NCBI GenBank assembly: GCA_003574885.1
Contig: PJFC01000004.1
Location: forward strand, 248,001 to 312,000
Source: Geobacter sp.
GTDB lineage: Bacteria; Desulfobacterota; Desulfuromonadia; Geobacterales; Geobacteraceae
DNA: 64,000 bases
Direction of reading: 5' to 3'
Shown piece by piece: positions 7,375 through 16,893 of this stretch. Numbering within the stretch: the first letter of the stretch is position 1; each line of letters opens with the position of its first letter. Under the pieces are notes generated by a model that worked only from the letters and a program-made list of their open reading frames with translations, did no database searches and was not told the origin of the DNA. The position numbers and the translations under genes are program-made.

Positions 7375-8667
7375 ATGGGGCGCACCGTTTTTTTCATCTT
7401 CTGCCTGTTGATTTCAGCCGTCGGAGTCAATGCCGAACAGGGAAGGATACGGGTTGTCGATATCCGAGACCCGATAACACCCGTGACGGCCAGCTTTCTA
7501 CATCGCAACCTTCAGGAAGCGGCCCGTGAGGGGGATCGGATGCTCTTGATCGAGCTTGATACCCCCGGCGGGCTCGATACCGCCATGCGTGCGATGGTGC
7601 AGGATATCTTTGCCAGTTCGGTGCCGGTGGCGGTGTTTGTGGCCCCTGCTGGTGCCCGTGCCGCCTCGGCCGGCGCGATCATTGCCCTGTCTGCCGACGT
7701 TTGTGCCATGTCTCCCGGCACCAACATCGGTGCCGCCCATCCGGTGAGCATCGGCGAAAAACCCGATAAGGTAATGGAGGCGAAGATCGTCAATGATGCG
7801 GAAGCCTACGTGGAGGGAATTGCCCGCAAGCGGGGGAGGGATGAGACCCTGGCGCGGCAGATGGTTCGCGACAGCATCTCCCTCAGCGCGGAGAAGGCGC
7901 TGGCAGGCCGGGTCATCGATCTCATCGCGTCTGACCGTACCGACCTGCTCAGGCAGCTGGAGGGGCGCCGCATCAACCGGGACGGCAAAGAACTGATCCT
8001 GAAGCTGGCTGGCTCAACGGTGGTACCGGCGGAAATGGGGATGCGCGAACGCATACTCAACACCATCAGCAACCCCAATGTGGCCTATGTGCTTCTGATG
8101 ATCGGCATGCTCGGCCTCTTCTTCGAGCTTTCCAATCCGGGGGTCATCCTTCCCGGAGCGATAGGCGGGATATCTCTGATCCTGGCCTTTTTCGCCTTCC
8201 AGACCCTGCCGGTCAACTATGCCGGTGTTCTGCTGATCCTCCTGGCGCTGATACTGTTCATCGCCGAGATCAAGATCGTTTCCCACGGAATGCTGACAAT
8301 TGGAGGGGTGATTGCCATGGTGCTCGGGTCGCTTCTGCTGTTTGAACCTTCGGAACCCTACCTGCGGGTCTCCTGGAGTGTGATCCTGGCGACGGTCGCC
8401 GCCACGGTCCTCTTTTTTGTCGTTGCCGTCAGAAAGGTCCTCCAGGCCCATCACCGCCAGCCTGCTACCGGCCGGGAAGGGCTGGTAGGCGAGGTGGGGG
8501 TCGCTGACGGAGAGCTGACTCCCTCGGGGGGGAAGGTCTTTGTCCGGGGTGAATACTGGGACGCCTGGAGCGATGCACCCATTTCGGCCGGTGAACAGGT
8601 GGTGGTGGAAGCGGTGGAAGGGATGCGGCTCAGGGTAAGAAAGGCCGGGACCGGGGACAGGGACTAG
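7375..8667 (+). CDS. NfeD-family membrane serine protease (ClpP-type plus OB domain)
   Basis: A long-form NfeD of 430 residues. A signal peptide (about 1-20) is followed by a ClpP/crotonase-type protease domain with the ELDTPGG oxyanion region and the serine-containing AASAGAII motif. Next are four to five hydrophobic segments (about 235-345) and a C-terminal OB-fold domain. Known relatives cleave the C-terminus of a partner stomatin/slipin and act in membrane-domain organisation. That partner is encoded immediately downstream (8781). The last codons (GDRD) are written in heptamer repeat DNA at 8647-8674, so the C-terminus has been extended or replaced by repeat sequence. Confidence 0.9.
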   Translation: MGRTVFFIFCLLISAVGVNAEQGRIRVVDIRDPITPVTASFLHRNLQEAAREGDRMLLIELDTPGGLDTAMRAMVQDIFASSVPVAVFVAPAGARAASAGAIIALSADVCAMSPGTNIGAAHPVSIGEKPDKVMEAKIVNDAEAYVEGIARKRGRDETLARQMVRDSISLSAEKALAGRVIDLIASDRTDLLRQLEGRRINRDGKELILKLAGSTVVPAEMGMRERILNTISNPNVAYVLLMIGMLGLFFELSNPGVILPGAIGGISLILAFFAFQTLPVNYAGVLLILLALILFIAEIKIVSHGMLTIGGVIAMVLGSLLLFEPSEPYLRVSWSVILATVAATVLFFVVAVRKVLQAHHRQPATGREGLVGEVGVADGELTPSGGKVFVRGEYWDAWSDAPISAGEQVVVEAVEGMRLRVRKAGTGDRD

Positions 8668-8759
8668 GGGGCAGTAAAGCTTTTACGACTAACACCATCT
8701 GAGCTTCGGCTATAATAACGTACGGTAACGACCGGTCCCCGATCCCCGGTCCCTAGTCA
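8647..8759. repeat. Paired heptamer-periodic repeats in the nfeD-slipin gap
   Basis: A G-rich tract at 8647-8674 reads GGGACCG, GGGACAG, GGACTAG, GGGGCAG. A complementary C-rich tract at 8732-8759 reads CCGGTCC, CCGATCC, CCGGTCC, CTAGTCA. Together they can form an imperfect stem around about 57 bases, which include a TATAAT at 8711-8716 that could be a promoter -10 for the slipin gene. Similar tracts occur elsewhere in the window. Confidence 0.7.
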
Positions 8760-8780
8760 CTGAATTCAAGGAGGTTGTTC

Positions 8781-9542
8781 ATGTTCGATGTATTCAATTA
8801 CGTGCCGGTGATTTTTGTTGTCATCCTCTTCATCATGTTTGCAGCAAGCGCGATACGGGTCCTTCCCGAGTACGAGCGGGGGGTGCTATTCAGGCTTGGT
8901 CGGCTGGCCGGGGTGCGGGGGCCGGGACTCTTTTTCATCATTCCCGGCATCGACCGGCTGGTGCGGGTTACGCTTCGTACCGTGGTCATGGACGTCCCGC
9001 CCCAGGACGTCATAACCCACGATAACGTGACGGTGAAGGTCTCGGCGGTCATCTATTTCCGGGTCATGGAGCCCCAGAAGGCGATCGTGGATGTGGAAAA
9101 CTATCTCTACGCCACCAGCCAGTTGTCACAGACAACGCTCCGGAGCGTCCTTGGCCAGGTGGACCTGGATGAACTTCTGGCCAACCGGGAGAAGATCAAC
9201 AAGGAGCTACAGGAGATCCTCGATCGCCACACCGGGCCGTGGGGGGTGAAGGTCGCCAACGTGGAGGTAAAGAACATCGACCTTCCCCAGGAGATGCAGC
9301 GGGCCATTGCCAAACAGGCCGAGGCGGAGCGGGAGCGGCGCGCCAAGGTGATCCATGCCGAAGGGGAACTGCAGGCGTCGGAAAAACTGGCCCAAGCCGC
9401 GACAATGCTTGCGACCGAGCCGATGTCCCTGCAACTCCGCTACCTCCAGACCCTGACGGAGATCGCCGCCGAAAAGAATTCCACCACCATCTTCCCGGTT
9501 CCCATCGACCTGATCAAAATGTTTCTGGAGAAAAAGCCGTGA
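8781..9542 (+). CDS. Slipin/stomatin-type SPFH (band 7) membrane protein
   Basis: A 253-residue protein. One N-terminal membrane segment (about 5-25) precedes a canonical SPFH domain ([16 protein letters not shown], then the DVPPQ-type strand) and a C-terminal coiled coil rich in Ala/Glu ([20 protein letters not shown]). The length and motifs are typical of bacterial slipins, the partners of long NfeD proteases. An AAGGAGG at 8768-8774 sits six bases before ATG 8781, which decides the start over an upstream TTG. It forms oligomeric membrane scaffolds and is probably cleaved or organised with the upstream NfeD protein. Confidence 0.93.
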   Translation: MFDVFNYVPVIFVVILFIMFAASAIRVLPEYERGVLFRLGRLAGVRGPGLFFIIPGIDRLVRVTLRTVVMDVPPQDVITHDNVTVKVSAVIYFRVMEPQKAIVDVENYLYATSQLSQTTLRSVLGQVDLDELLANREKINKELQEILDRHTGPWGVKVANVEVKNIDLPQEMQRAIAKQAEAERERRAKVIHAEGELQASEKLAQAATMLATEPMSLQLRYLQTLTEIAAEKNSTTIFPVPIDLIKMFLEKKP

Positions 9543-9543
9543 C

Positions 9544-9570
9544 CGGGTTCCGGGTCCCGGGTCCCGCCCC
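9544..9570. repeat. Heptamer repeat tract between slipin and PHP-kinase genes
   Basis: The tract reads CGGGTTC, CGGGTCC, CGGGTCC, CGCCCC and fills the entire gap between the two genes. Confidence 0.6.
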
Positions 9571-11082
9571 ATGCTGATGGAGATGCATGCCCATACGTCC
9601 GAGCATTCTTCCTGTAGCAGTGTTTCCGCTGTGGAGCTTGTGCGGAGGGTCTTTGCCAAGGGATTGCAGGGGATTGTCCTGACCGACCACCATTACCTGT
9701 GGGGTGCGGATGAATTGAAGGGGGTGCGGCGGGCAGCTGAGGTTCCCGACCATTTCCTGCTTCTTGCCGGCCAGGAGGTCAGTTCCGCCGAACTGGGGGA
9801 CGTGCTTGTCTACGGCGCCACCGAATCCCTCCCGCTCGGCACGTCGCTCCTGGAGATTCGTCGCCGTTTTACCGACGTTGCCTTGGTCTGGGCCCATCCC
9901 TACCGGGGAAGCCGCATCCCGTCCGACGAGGACCTGTGTGACCCTAATCTGGATGGTGTGGAGATATTCAATTCCAACCAGTCGGTACGGGGTAACAGCC
10001 GGGGGCTCCAGGACTGGCACCGTCTGCACTTCACCGCCATTGCCGGTACCGATACCCATGGCGCCAGTTATGCCGGGACCTACCCGACCCAGTTCGACCA
10101 TCCGCTTCGCACCATGTCCGACCTGGTGGAGGAGCTCCGCCGGGGACACTGCCGTCCCTTCTTCAAGGAGATTCCCCGTGCAGGCGCCAACACCCGGGTG
10201 ACTGAAGTGACCATCGGGACCAAGGGGGCGGACGAATTCCGGGAACGGATCATTATAAAGAACATCGAAAACCGCCAGAAATGGAAAAATGCCGAGCGAG
10301 CCTACCACATCATGACAACCCTTGCAGAGCACGGTTTCGGTGGCGGTCTGTTCCGGGTGCCGCGCCCCATCGACGAGGACCCTGCCTCCATGACCATCAT
10401 CGAGGAAGGGCTACGGGGGAAATCCCTGTTCGACAAGCTTTTGACCTCCTCCCACGCCGATAGCCGCGAGTACCTCCAACTGGCGGCCCGCTGGCTCGCC
10501 CGTCTCCACGACTGCCGGCTGGTGATCACCCCACCCGACGACTTCCTCCCCCGGGAAGAGTTCCGGCTGGCCAGGTACCTGGAGCGTTTCACCGCCATCA
10601 ATCACCGGCATACCCGCAAGGCACGCGAGATTATGGAGTTCGTTCAGGCTGAGGAGACGCGTCTGGTGCAGGACGACCCGCGTCTGCTCGTCCAGGGGCA
10701 TGGTGATTTTCACCCGAAAAACGTCTTCATCGGCCAGGACAACCAGGAAAACCGGGAGACACTGTTCATAGCGGCCATCGATTTCGAGAGCTCCCTCGTT
10801 CTGCCGCGAGCATTCGATGTGGGTTGTTTCCTTGCCCAGTTCCGTAATCAGTTCTTTGCCCATCCTGCCATGCTGCAGGAGTTTCCTGAGTCCCTGTTTC
10901 TCGATGCGTACCTGCGGGAGACCGGAATTGAAGATGACGAGTTCCGGCGCCAGGTCGAGCTGTTCCGTGCCCGTACCAACCTGAGTATCGCCGCCTATCT
11001 CATCAAGCTCGGCCTGGGAGAGAGCGAGGACCTGTGGCGAGTGCTGGTGGAAGCGGAGCAAGCGGTCAGTTGTCTTGGCTGA
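9571..11082 (+). CDS. PHP-domain phosphoesterase fused to an APH-type kinase
   Basis: A 503-residue fusion. Residues of about 1-195 form a PHP domain: MHAHTSEHS metal-binding histidines, the TDHHYLWG motif, an AHPYRG histidine and a terminal GTDTHG. Residues of about 220-500 form an aminoglycoside/choline-kinase-like fold. There the catalytic loop is HGDFHPKNV and the metal motif is AIDFESS. PHP proteins hydrolyse phosphoesters and APH-fold proteins phosphorylate small molecules, so the pair could act on opposite sides of one metabolite; substrate unknown. The start ATG at 9571 directly follows the heptamer tract; ATG 9577 is an alternative. No obvious pathway partner is adjacent. Confidence 0.85.
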   Translation: MLMEMHAHTSEHSSCSSVSAVELVRRVFAKGLQGIVLTDHHYLWGADELKGVRRAAEVPDHFLLLAGQEVSSAELGDVLVYGATESLPLGTSLLEIRRRFTDVALVWAHPYRGSRIPSDEDLCDPNLDGVEIFNSNQSVRGNSRGLQDWHRLHFTAIAGTDTHGASYAGTYPTQFDHPLRTMSDLVEELRRGHCRPFFKEIPRAGANTRVTEVTIGTKGADEFRERIIIKNIENRQKWKNAERAYHIMTTLAEHGFGGGLFRVPRPIDEDPASMTIIEEGLRGKSLFDKLLTSSHADSREYLQLAARWLARLHDCRLVITPPDDFLPREEFRLARYLERFTAINHRHTRKAREIMEFVQAEETRLVQDDPRLLVQGHGDFHPKNVFIGQDNQENRETLFIAAIDFESSLVLPRAFDVGCFLAQFRNQFFAHPAMLQEFPESLFLDAYLRETGIEDDEFRRQVELFRARTNLSIAAYLIKLGLGESEDLWRVLVEAEQAVSCLG

Positions 11083-11123
11083 GGGAGCGATGTTTTGCTC
11101 CTGGCGCTGTCCTGATTTCGGGC

Positions 11124-11129
11124 TATAAT
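11124..11129 (+). promoter_or_regulatory. Candidate -10 element (TATAAT) for ferritin
   Basis: The TATAAT lies about 38 bases before the ferritin ATG in a TTCGGGC-TATAAT context. The same TTCGGC-TATAAT wording occurs before the slipin gene (8711). The -35 region is not convincing. Confidence 0.4.
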
Positions 11130-11167
11130 TAAAACGACCACCATTTTACCGAGGAGGAACCATCCAC

Positions 11168-11683
11168 ATGCTGAGCAAAAAAATGTACACCGCCCTGAAC
11201 AAGCACCTGAATACCGAACTGTTTTCGGCCAATCTCTACCTGAACATGTCCTCCTGTGCCAATGCCATGGGGCTCAAGGGGACTGCCAACTGGTTCATGG
11301 TGCAGTACCAGGAGGAGATGGTCCACTTCATGAAATTCTACACCTACCTTAACAGCCAGGGTGAGCCGGCGCTCGTCGAGGCCATGGTGGCACCGGCCAG
11401 CACGTTCAAATCTTTCCTCGACATGTTCGAGCAGACCCTCAAGCACGAACAGTACATTACCTCGTGCATCAATAACCTGGCCGACCTGGCGATCAAGGAA
11501 AAGGACCACGCCAGCGGCATATTCCTCCAGTGGTTTATCACCGAGCAGATCGAGGAAGAGGAGAACGACCGGGAGATCATCGGCAAGCTGAAGCTGATCG
11601 GCGACAACGGCCAGGGTCTGCTCATGCTTGACACTGAACTGTCGATACGGGTATTTACCCCGCCACCGGCCACAGCGGCATAA
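11168..11683 (+). CDS. ftnA: Ferritin, bacterial non-haem type
   Basis: A 171-residue four-helix ferritin, the usual length. Ferroxidase-site residues are visible as the helix A glutamate (NTELFSANLYL), the EE(M)VHF helix B motif, and EQIEEEE in helix D. It oxidises ferrous iron and stores ferric mineral in a 24-mer shell in the cytoplasm, protecting against iron-driven oxidative damage. GAGGAGG lies at 11151-11157 upstream of the ATG. The downstream small gene begins 11 bases after the stop, so they are probably co-transcribed and share the terminator at 12009. Confidence 0.93.
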   Translation: MLSKKMYTALNKHLNTELFSANLYLNMSSCANAMGLKGTANWFMVQYQEEMVHFMKFYTYLNSQGEPALVEAMVAPASTFKSFLDMFEQTLKHEQYITSCINNLADLAIKEKDHASGIFLQWFITEQIEEEENDREIIGKLKLIGDNGQGLLMLDTELSIRVFTPPPATAA

Positions 11684-11693
11684 TGGTGAAAAC

Positions 11694-11978
11694 GTGAAAG
11701 TCCGCTTATGCGAAAACAACACGGGAAAATCCAGAGTCTACCGGCGCTTGCAGGAGGAATTTCCCGACCTGGATGCAAAGATCAAGAAATGTCTCGGACA
11801 GTGCGGCAGTTGCGCGGAACAGCCCATCGCCATGGTCGGAGGAAAGAAGGTGAAGGGGAAGGACGTGGATGATCTCTACCGGAACATTGTGACTGCCCTC
11901 CGGGAAGGCGCCGGTACGGGGGAGAAGAAGAATGGCAGGGAGAAAAAGAAAGGAAAGAAAAGTGTCTTAGATAAATGA
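11694..11978 (+). CDS. DUF1450-like small cysteine protein (YuzB-type)
   Basis: A 94-residue protein. A GTG start at 11694, just after the ferritin stop, is preferred because the conserved part begins there (KVRLCENN) and the upstream in-frame codons overlap the ferritin gene. The cysteine pattern C-x(n)-C-LGQC-GSC resembles DUF1450/thioredoxin-like ferredoxin folds that may hold a metal or Fe-S centre. The C-terminal 25 residues are almost all Lys/Glu/Gly, a disordered basic tail. Function is unknown; linkage to ferritin suggests a role in iron or redox handling. The family call is moderate. Confidence 0.65.
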   Translation: MKVRLCENNTGKSRVYRRLQEEFPDLDAKIKKCLGQCGSCAEQPIAMVGGKKVKGKDVDDLYRNIVTALREGAGTGEKKNGREKKKGKKSVLDK

Positions 11979-12008
11979 ACGATGGGACTGATTCGATGAA
12001 TTTAATAG

Positions 12009-12034
12009 AAAAAGCCCGCAGAAGCGGGCTTTTT
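12009..12034. terminator. Rho-independent terminator, probably bidirectional
   Basis: AAAAAGCCCGC and GCGGGCTTTTT flank a four-base loop, between the ferritin operon and the convergent parvulin gene. Confidence 0.9.
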
Positions 12035-12054
12035 CGTCCTTGGTGGATGTGTAA

Positions 12055-13083
12055 CTAGATTTTTTCGATTTTCGCCTTGCCCCGGAGGTCCTTCAGCAGC
12101 GACTCGATATCTTTCTGTATTTTCTGGTTTTTCAAATATTCAGAAATTTTATCCTTCACATCCTCGTATTTGAGGGTCTCGGCTGCTTTCTTTTCGGTCA
12201 GTTTGATGATGTGGTAGCCGAACTGGGTCTCCACGACGCCGCTCACTTCACCCGGTTTGAGAGCAAAGGCGGCATCCTCGAAGGGTTTGACCATCTGGCC
12301 GTGGCCGAAGAAACCGAGATCGCCACCCTGTTTACTGCTCGGGCAGGTGGAGTCGGACTTGGCAAGGGACGCAAAATCTTCGCCAGCCTTGATCTTTTTC
12401 AGGAGGGCTTCCGCTTTCTCGCGAGCCTTCTGTTTTGCTTCCGGACCCGCTTTGTCGTCTACGCCACACAGAATGTGGCTGGCGCGAACCGATTCGCTCT
12501 GCTTGAACTTGTCCTGGTTGTCGTCGTAGAATTTCTTCGTGTCTGCATCCGTGATGGTGACTTTGGTTGCTATCTCTTTTTCGATGTAGTTGTTGATCAC
12601 CAGGTCCTTGAGGGTCAGCGTTCGTAACTCTGCCTCGTCCAGGTCGGCGGACTTGAGCGCGGCGGCAAACTCTTCCGGTTTGGCGAATTTGGCCCGACTC
12701 TGAGCGATCTTCTCCTCGACCTGTTTGTCAATCCCCTTGTCCTCTACCTTCTTCCCTGCCTGGTAGAGGAGTTCCGCCGAAATAAGCTGCTCGACAGTAG
12801 CATCCTCAGCCTGGGTCCTGACCTCGGGGGGAAGCTGGTCGATGGACATCTGGCGCTGGGAGAGAAGGACCTTCATGGCCCGGTCAACTTCGCCGCGAGT
12901 GATTGCTTCACCATTGACTTTTACGACGATATCGTTAGGCGATTTCCGTGCTGTTGATTCCTGTTTTGCGGGAGCAGATTGTGTCTCTTTTGCCTCGGCG
13001 CCGAAGGCGGAACCACCCTGCAGCATTGTAGCTGCAAGCATGGTGCAGAGTGCGCTGGTTGCAAGACTGGTGGGGAATTTCAT
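12055..13083 (-). CDS. Periplasmic parvulin-type peptidyl-prolyl isomerase (PpiC/SurA-like)
   Basis: A 342-residue exported foldase. An N-terminal signal peptide (cut near ...AFGAEA, about residue 29) is followed by a SurA_N-like helical chaperone region (about 50-190). The rotamase domain (about 200-300) has the motifs ASHILC, GGDLGFFG and FGYHIIKL. A helical C-terminal tail ends in KIEKI. It catalyses proline isomerisation and assists outer-membrane or periplasmic protein folding. It is monocistronic, transcribed towards the ferritin operon, and shares an AT-rich divergent region with pyc. A cysteine in the ASHILC motif and another at STCPSSKQ are common in this family. Confidence 0.92.
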   Translation of the reverse strand: MKFPTSLATSALCTMLAATMLQGGSAFGAEAKETQSAPAKQESTARKSPNDIVVKVNGEAITRGEVDRAMKVLLSQRQMSIDQLPPEVRTQAEDATVEQLISAELLYQAGKKVEDKGIDKQVEEKIAQSRAKFAKPEEFAAALKSADLDEAELRTLTLKDLVINNYIEKEIATKVTITDADTKKFYDDNQDKFKQSESVRASHILCGVDDKAGPEAKQKAREKAEALLKKIKAGEDFASLAKSDSTCPSSKQGGDLGFFGHGQMVKPFEDAAFALKPGEVSGVVETQFGYHIIKLTEKKAAETLKYEDVKDKISEYLKNQKIQKDIESLLKDLRGKAKIEKI

Positions 13084-13210
13084 CGAACGTTCTCCTTGTT
13101 GAAAGGTGTGTGACAGTTAGCCATTTATATCATCTTTAGCCACTATTGGAAAGTGGAAAGGAATCACACCTGTATATGATTGTTATAATTTGTATAACAG
13201 TATTATAGTA

Positions 13211-13240
13211 TTGACTTATTAATTTGAATCTGGTTTTATA
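13211..13240 (+). promoter_or_regulatory. Weak sigma-70-like promoter candidate upstream of pyc
   Basis: TTGACT at 13211-13216 and TTTATA at 13235-13240 with an 18-base spacer lie in an AT-rich stretch. This would give a leader of about 115 bases before the pyc ATG. Confidence 0.35.
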
Positions 13241-13362
13241 TGCGGTGCAGTAGAGTGGTTGTAACTATTCAAAACAACTAAATAAATTTAGTATTACTAA
13301 AGTTTTTATTTATATTGTAACTGTTTTGTTTTCCATAAATCGTACGATGTCTGGAGGTTTAA

Positions 13363-16300
13363 ATGAATAAAAAGGTATTCCGTAAAGTCATGGCCGCGAA
13401 CCGCGGTGAAATTGCTATCCGCATCTTCCGCGCCTGCACTGAGCTGGGCATCGGCACGGTGGCGCTCTATTCCGAGGAGGATAAGCTTTCCCTCCACCGT
13501 TACAAGGCGGACGAAGCCTATCTTATCGGCAAGGGGAAGAGTCCCATTGACGCCTATCTCGGAATCGACGAGATCATCGCCCTGGCGCTGAAGGCGGACG
13601 TGGACGCCATTCATCCCGGCTACGGTTTCCTGGCTGAAAATGCCGAATTCGCCGAGAAGTGCGAGGCAAACGGAATTACCTTTATCGGCCCTACGGCTGA
13701 GATGCAGCGTGCACTGGGAGACAAGGTCGCGGCACGCAAAGTGGCCATGGCCGCTGGCGTGCCGACTGTTCCCGGTACGGAAGATCCGATAGAGAAGGAA
13801 GAGGAGGCGCTCAGGTTCGCCAAGGAGAATGGCTACCCGATCATCATCAAGGCCGCAGCCGGTGGTGGCGGACGCGGCATGCGCGTGGCAAACAACAAGA
13901 AAGAGCTGCTGGAAGGCCTGGTGGCGGCCGGAAGCGAGGCCAAGGCTGCTTTCGGCAATGCGGCTGTTTTCCTGGAGCGCTACCTGGAGAACCCCAAACA
14001 TATCGAAGTCCAGGTGATGGGGGACAACTACGGCAACCTTGTTCACTTCTACGAGCGCGACTGCTCGATCCAGCGTCGTCACCAGAAGGTGGTTGAATTT
14101 GCTCCGTCCCTTTCCCTGACCCAGAAGACCCGCGAGGAGCTCTGCACCGCGGCGCTCAAGATTGCCGGGGAGGTCAAATACCGTAACGCCGGGACGGTCG
14201 AATTCCTGCTGGACAAGGAGGGGAACTGGTATTTCATCGAGATGAACCCCCGCATCCAGGTGGAGCACACGGTGACCGAGATGATTACGGGGCGCAACCT
14301 GGTGCAGGACCAGATCCTGATAGCCTGCGGTCACAAGCTCTCCGACCCGGAGGTCAACATACCATCGCAATCCGCCATCGACATGCGCGGCTACGCCATA
14401 CAGTGCCGTATCACCACCGAGGATCCGGCGAACAACTTTGCCCCGGATTTCGGGACCTTGACAACCTACCGCTCCGCGGCCGGCTGCGGCATCCGTCTCG
14501 ATGCGGGCAATGCCTTTACCGGCGCCCAGATAACGCCGCACTACGATTCGCTGCTGGTCAAGGTCAGCTCCTGGGGGCTTACCTTCGAGGCAGCGGCCAA
14601 CATCATGAACCGTGCCCTGCAGGAGTTCCGTGTACGGGGGGTGAAGACCAACATCGGCTTCCTGGAGAACGTCGTAACCCATTCGGTCTTCCTCAAGGGG
14701 AAATGCGATACCTCATTTATCGAGAAGCATCCCGAACTCCTGGTCATCCGCGAGAAGAAGGACCGCGCCAGCAAGGTCCTGGCCTTTCTTGGGGATGTCA
14801 TCGTCAATGGCTCCCCCGGAGTAACCAGGCCGCTCAAGTCGGCCGACCTGATTGAGGCCCGCGTACCGGAGGTAGATTACACCACGCCACGGCCATCCGG
14901 CAGTCGTGACCTGCTCATGACCCTGGGTGCCGAGGGACTCAGCAAGTGGATCCTGGAACAGAAAAAGCTGCTCCTGACCGACACCACCATGCGCGACGCC
15001 CATCAGTCCAACCTGGCTACCCGCGTGCGCACCCACGACCTGCTCAAGATCGCTGAACCTACTTCCTATCTGGCGTCGGATATCTTCTCCCTGGAGATGT
15101 GGGGTGGTGCCACCTTCGACGTTTCCATGCGCTTTCTGAAAGAGGATCCCTGGCAGCGCCTGCACAAGCTTTCCGAGGCGGTTCCCAACATCCTGTTCCA
15201 GATGCTGTTGCGTGGCTCCAATGCCGTGGGCTATACCAACTATCCGGATAACGTGGTGGAAAAGTTTGTCAAGGAGGCCGCCAATTCAGGTATCGACATC
15301 TTCCGGGTGTTCGACTCCCTCAACTGGACGACCGGCATGAAGGTTGCCATGGAAGCGGTACGTAAATCGGGCAAGGTCTGCGAAGCTGCAATCTGCTATA
15401 CCGGTGATATTACTGATCCCAGGAGGGACAAGTACCCGCTGGAATACTATGTCAACATGGCCAAAGAGCTGGAAAAGATGGGTGCCCATATCCTGGCTAT
15501 CAAGGATATGGCCGGCCTGCTCAAACCGCTGGCAGCCTACAAGCTGGTCAAGGCGCTCAAGGAGAATATCGGAATCCCTGTCCACCTTCATACCCACGAT
15601 ACCTCCAGCAACGGCAGCGCCACACTGCTCAAGGCAAGCGAAGCCGGTGTGGATATCGTCGATGCGGCTCTGTCCTCACTTTCAGGCCTGACCGCACAGC
15701 CCAACCTGAACGCGCTGGTGGCCGCACTGGAGGGGAGCGAGCGCGACCCGCAGGTCAATGCTCCTGGTTTGCAGAAGCTGGCCAACTACTGGGAAACGGT
15801 GCGCGATTACTACGCACCTTTCGAGTCAGGTCTGAAGAGTGGCACGGCAGAGGTGTATCACCACGAGATCCCCGGCGGCCAGTACTCCAACTACAAGCCG
15901 CAGGTGGCGGGCCTGGGTCTGATCGAGCGCTGGGACGAATGCAAGGAGATGTACCACAAGGTCAACCTGCTGTTCGGAGATATCGTCAAGGTAACCCCTT
16001 CGTCCAAGGTGGTGGGGGACATGGCCATGTTCCTCGTCAAGAACAACATGGAGCCGGAAGATATCTTCACCAGCAAGGAGGAACTTGCCTTCCCCGAATC
16101 GGTAGTCGGCATGTTCAAGGGAATGCTGGGGCAGCCCTACCAGGGTTGGCCTGAGGAGCTACAGAAGATCGTCCTCAAGGGAGAGCAGCCCATCACCTGT
16201 CGCCCCGGTGAACTGCTGGAGCCGGTGGATTTCGACGAGGAGCGCCTCATTCTGGAAGAAAGGCTTGGCCACAAGGTGGATGACAGGGCGCTCCTCTCCC

Positions 16301-16809
16301 ATATCCTCTATCCCAACGTCTACCCGGAATTCGACCGCCATCGGCAGGAGTTTTCCGACACGTCGGTCATTCCGACCCCGATCTTCTTTTACGGTCTGGA
16401 GCCGGGTCAGGAGACCTCGCTGGATATCGAACCGGGCAAGACCCTGATCATCAAGCTCAACACCATCGGCAAGGTTCAGAAGGACGGCACCCGTGCCGTG
16501 TACTTCGAGCTCAACGGCAACAACCGGTCGGTGGTAATTCGCGACCAGTCTGTCCAGACCGATGTGAAGGTGAACGAGAAGGCTGACAAAGGAAACTCGA
16601 ACCACATCGGAGCACCCATGCCCGGCAAGGTGCTTAAGGTCAACGTCAAGCCGGGGGACGAGGTCAAGGCGGGGGACGTCCTGATGGTGACCGAGGCGAT
16701 GAAGATGGAGACCAACATCAAGGCCAAAGCTGACGGGAAGGTTGTGGAGGTGAAGTTCAAGGAAGGGGAGAAGGTGGAGAAAGAGGATCTTGCCTTCGTA
16801 CTGGCGTGA
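13363..16809 (+). CDS. pyc: Pyruvate carboxylase (single-chain)
   Basis: A 1148-residue biotin enzyme that carboxylates pyruvate to oxaloacetate. The biotin carboxylase domain spans about 1-450 (ANRGEIAIRIFRA, the glycine-rich ATP loop AAAGGGGRGM, EMNPRIQVEHT). The carboxyltransferase domain spans about 530-1000 (TDTTMRDAHQS, metal-binding HLHTHDT). The C-terminal biotinyl domain carries EAMKMET with biotinylated K1114. Full length and all key residues are present. An ATG preceded by TGGAGG fixes the start. It is monocistronic with a strong terminator at 16837. In acetate-oxidising Geobacter-type organisms it supplies anaplerotic oxaloacetate and supports gluconeogenesis. Confidence 0.98.
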   Translation: MNKKVFRKVMAANRGEIAIRIFRACTELGIGTVALYSEEDKLSLHRYKADEAYLIGKGKSPIDAYLGIDEIIALALKADVDAIHPGYGFLAENAEFAEKCEANGITFIGPTAEMQRALGDKVAARKVAMAAGVPTVPGTEDPIEKEEEALRFAKENGYPIIIKAAAGGGGRGMRVANNKKELLEGLVAAGSEAKAAFGNAAVFLERYLENPKHIEVQVMGDNYGNLVHFYERDCSIQRRHQKVVEFAPSLSLTQKTREELCTAALKIAGEVKYRNAGTVEFLLDKEGNWYFIEMNPRIQVEHTVTEMITGRNLVQDQILIACGHKLSDPEVNIPSQSAIDMRGYAIQCRITTEDPANNFAPDFGTLTTYRSAAGCGIRLDAGNAFTGAQITPHYDSLLVKVSSWGLTFEAAANIMNRALQEFRVRGVKTNIGFLENVVTHSVFLKGKCDTSFIEKHPELLVIREKKDRASKVLAFLGDVIVNGSPGVTRPLKSADLIEARVPEVDYTTPRPSGSRDLLMTLGAEGLSKWILEQKKLLLTDTTMRDAHQSNLATRVRTHDLLKIAEPTSYLASDIFSLEMWGGATFDVSMRFLKEDPWQRLHKLSEAVPNILFQMLLRGSNAVGYTNYPDNVVEKFVKEAANSGIDIFRVFDSLNWTTGMKVAMEAVRKSGKVCEAAICYTGDITDPRRDKYPLEYYVNMAKELEKMGAHILAIKDMAGLLKPLAAYKLVKALKENIGIPVHLHTHDTSSNGSATLLKASEAGVDIVDAALSSLSGLTAQPNLNALVAALEGSERDPQVNAPGLQKLANYWETVRDYYAPFESGLKSGTAEVYHHEIPGGQYSNYKPQVAGLGLIERWDECKEMYHKVNLLFGDIVKVTPSSKVVGDMAMFLVKNNMEPEDIFTSKEELAFPESVVGMFKGMLGQPYQGWPEELQKIVLKGEQPITCRPGELLEPVDFDEERLILEERLGHKVDDRALLSHILYPNVYPEFDRHRQEFSDTSVIPTPIFFYGLEPGQETSLDIEPGKTLIIKLNTIGKVQKDGTRAVYFELNGNNRSVVIRDQSVQTDVKVNEKADKGNSNHIGAPMPGKVLKVNVKPGDEVKAGDVLMVTEAMKMETNIKAKADGKVVEVKFKEGEKVEKEDLAFVLA

Positions 16810-16836
16810 ACCTTTCGACGAATCCCGGTCGTGCGT

Positions 16837-16873
16837 AAACAAAAGGTCCGCCCCTAAGCGGGCCTTTTGTTTT
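16837..16873 (+). terminator. Rho-independent terminator of pyc
   Basis: AACAAAAGG-CCGC pairs with GCGG-CCTTTTGTT, followed by Ts. Confidence 0.9.
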
Positions 16874-16893
16874 AAACGGAATCCACTCAGGAG

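Noticed and set aside
13306-14682. Minus-strand open frame opposite pyruvate carboxylase
   Set aside because: The plus strand carries conserved biotin carboxylase motifs throughout; the antisense frame has none.
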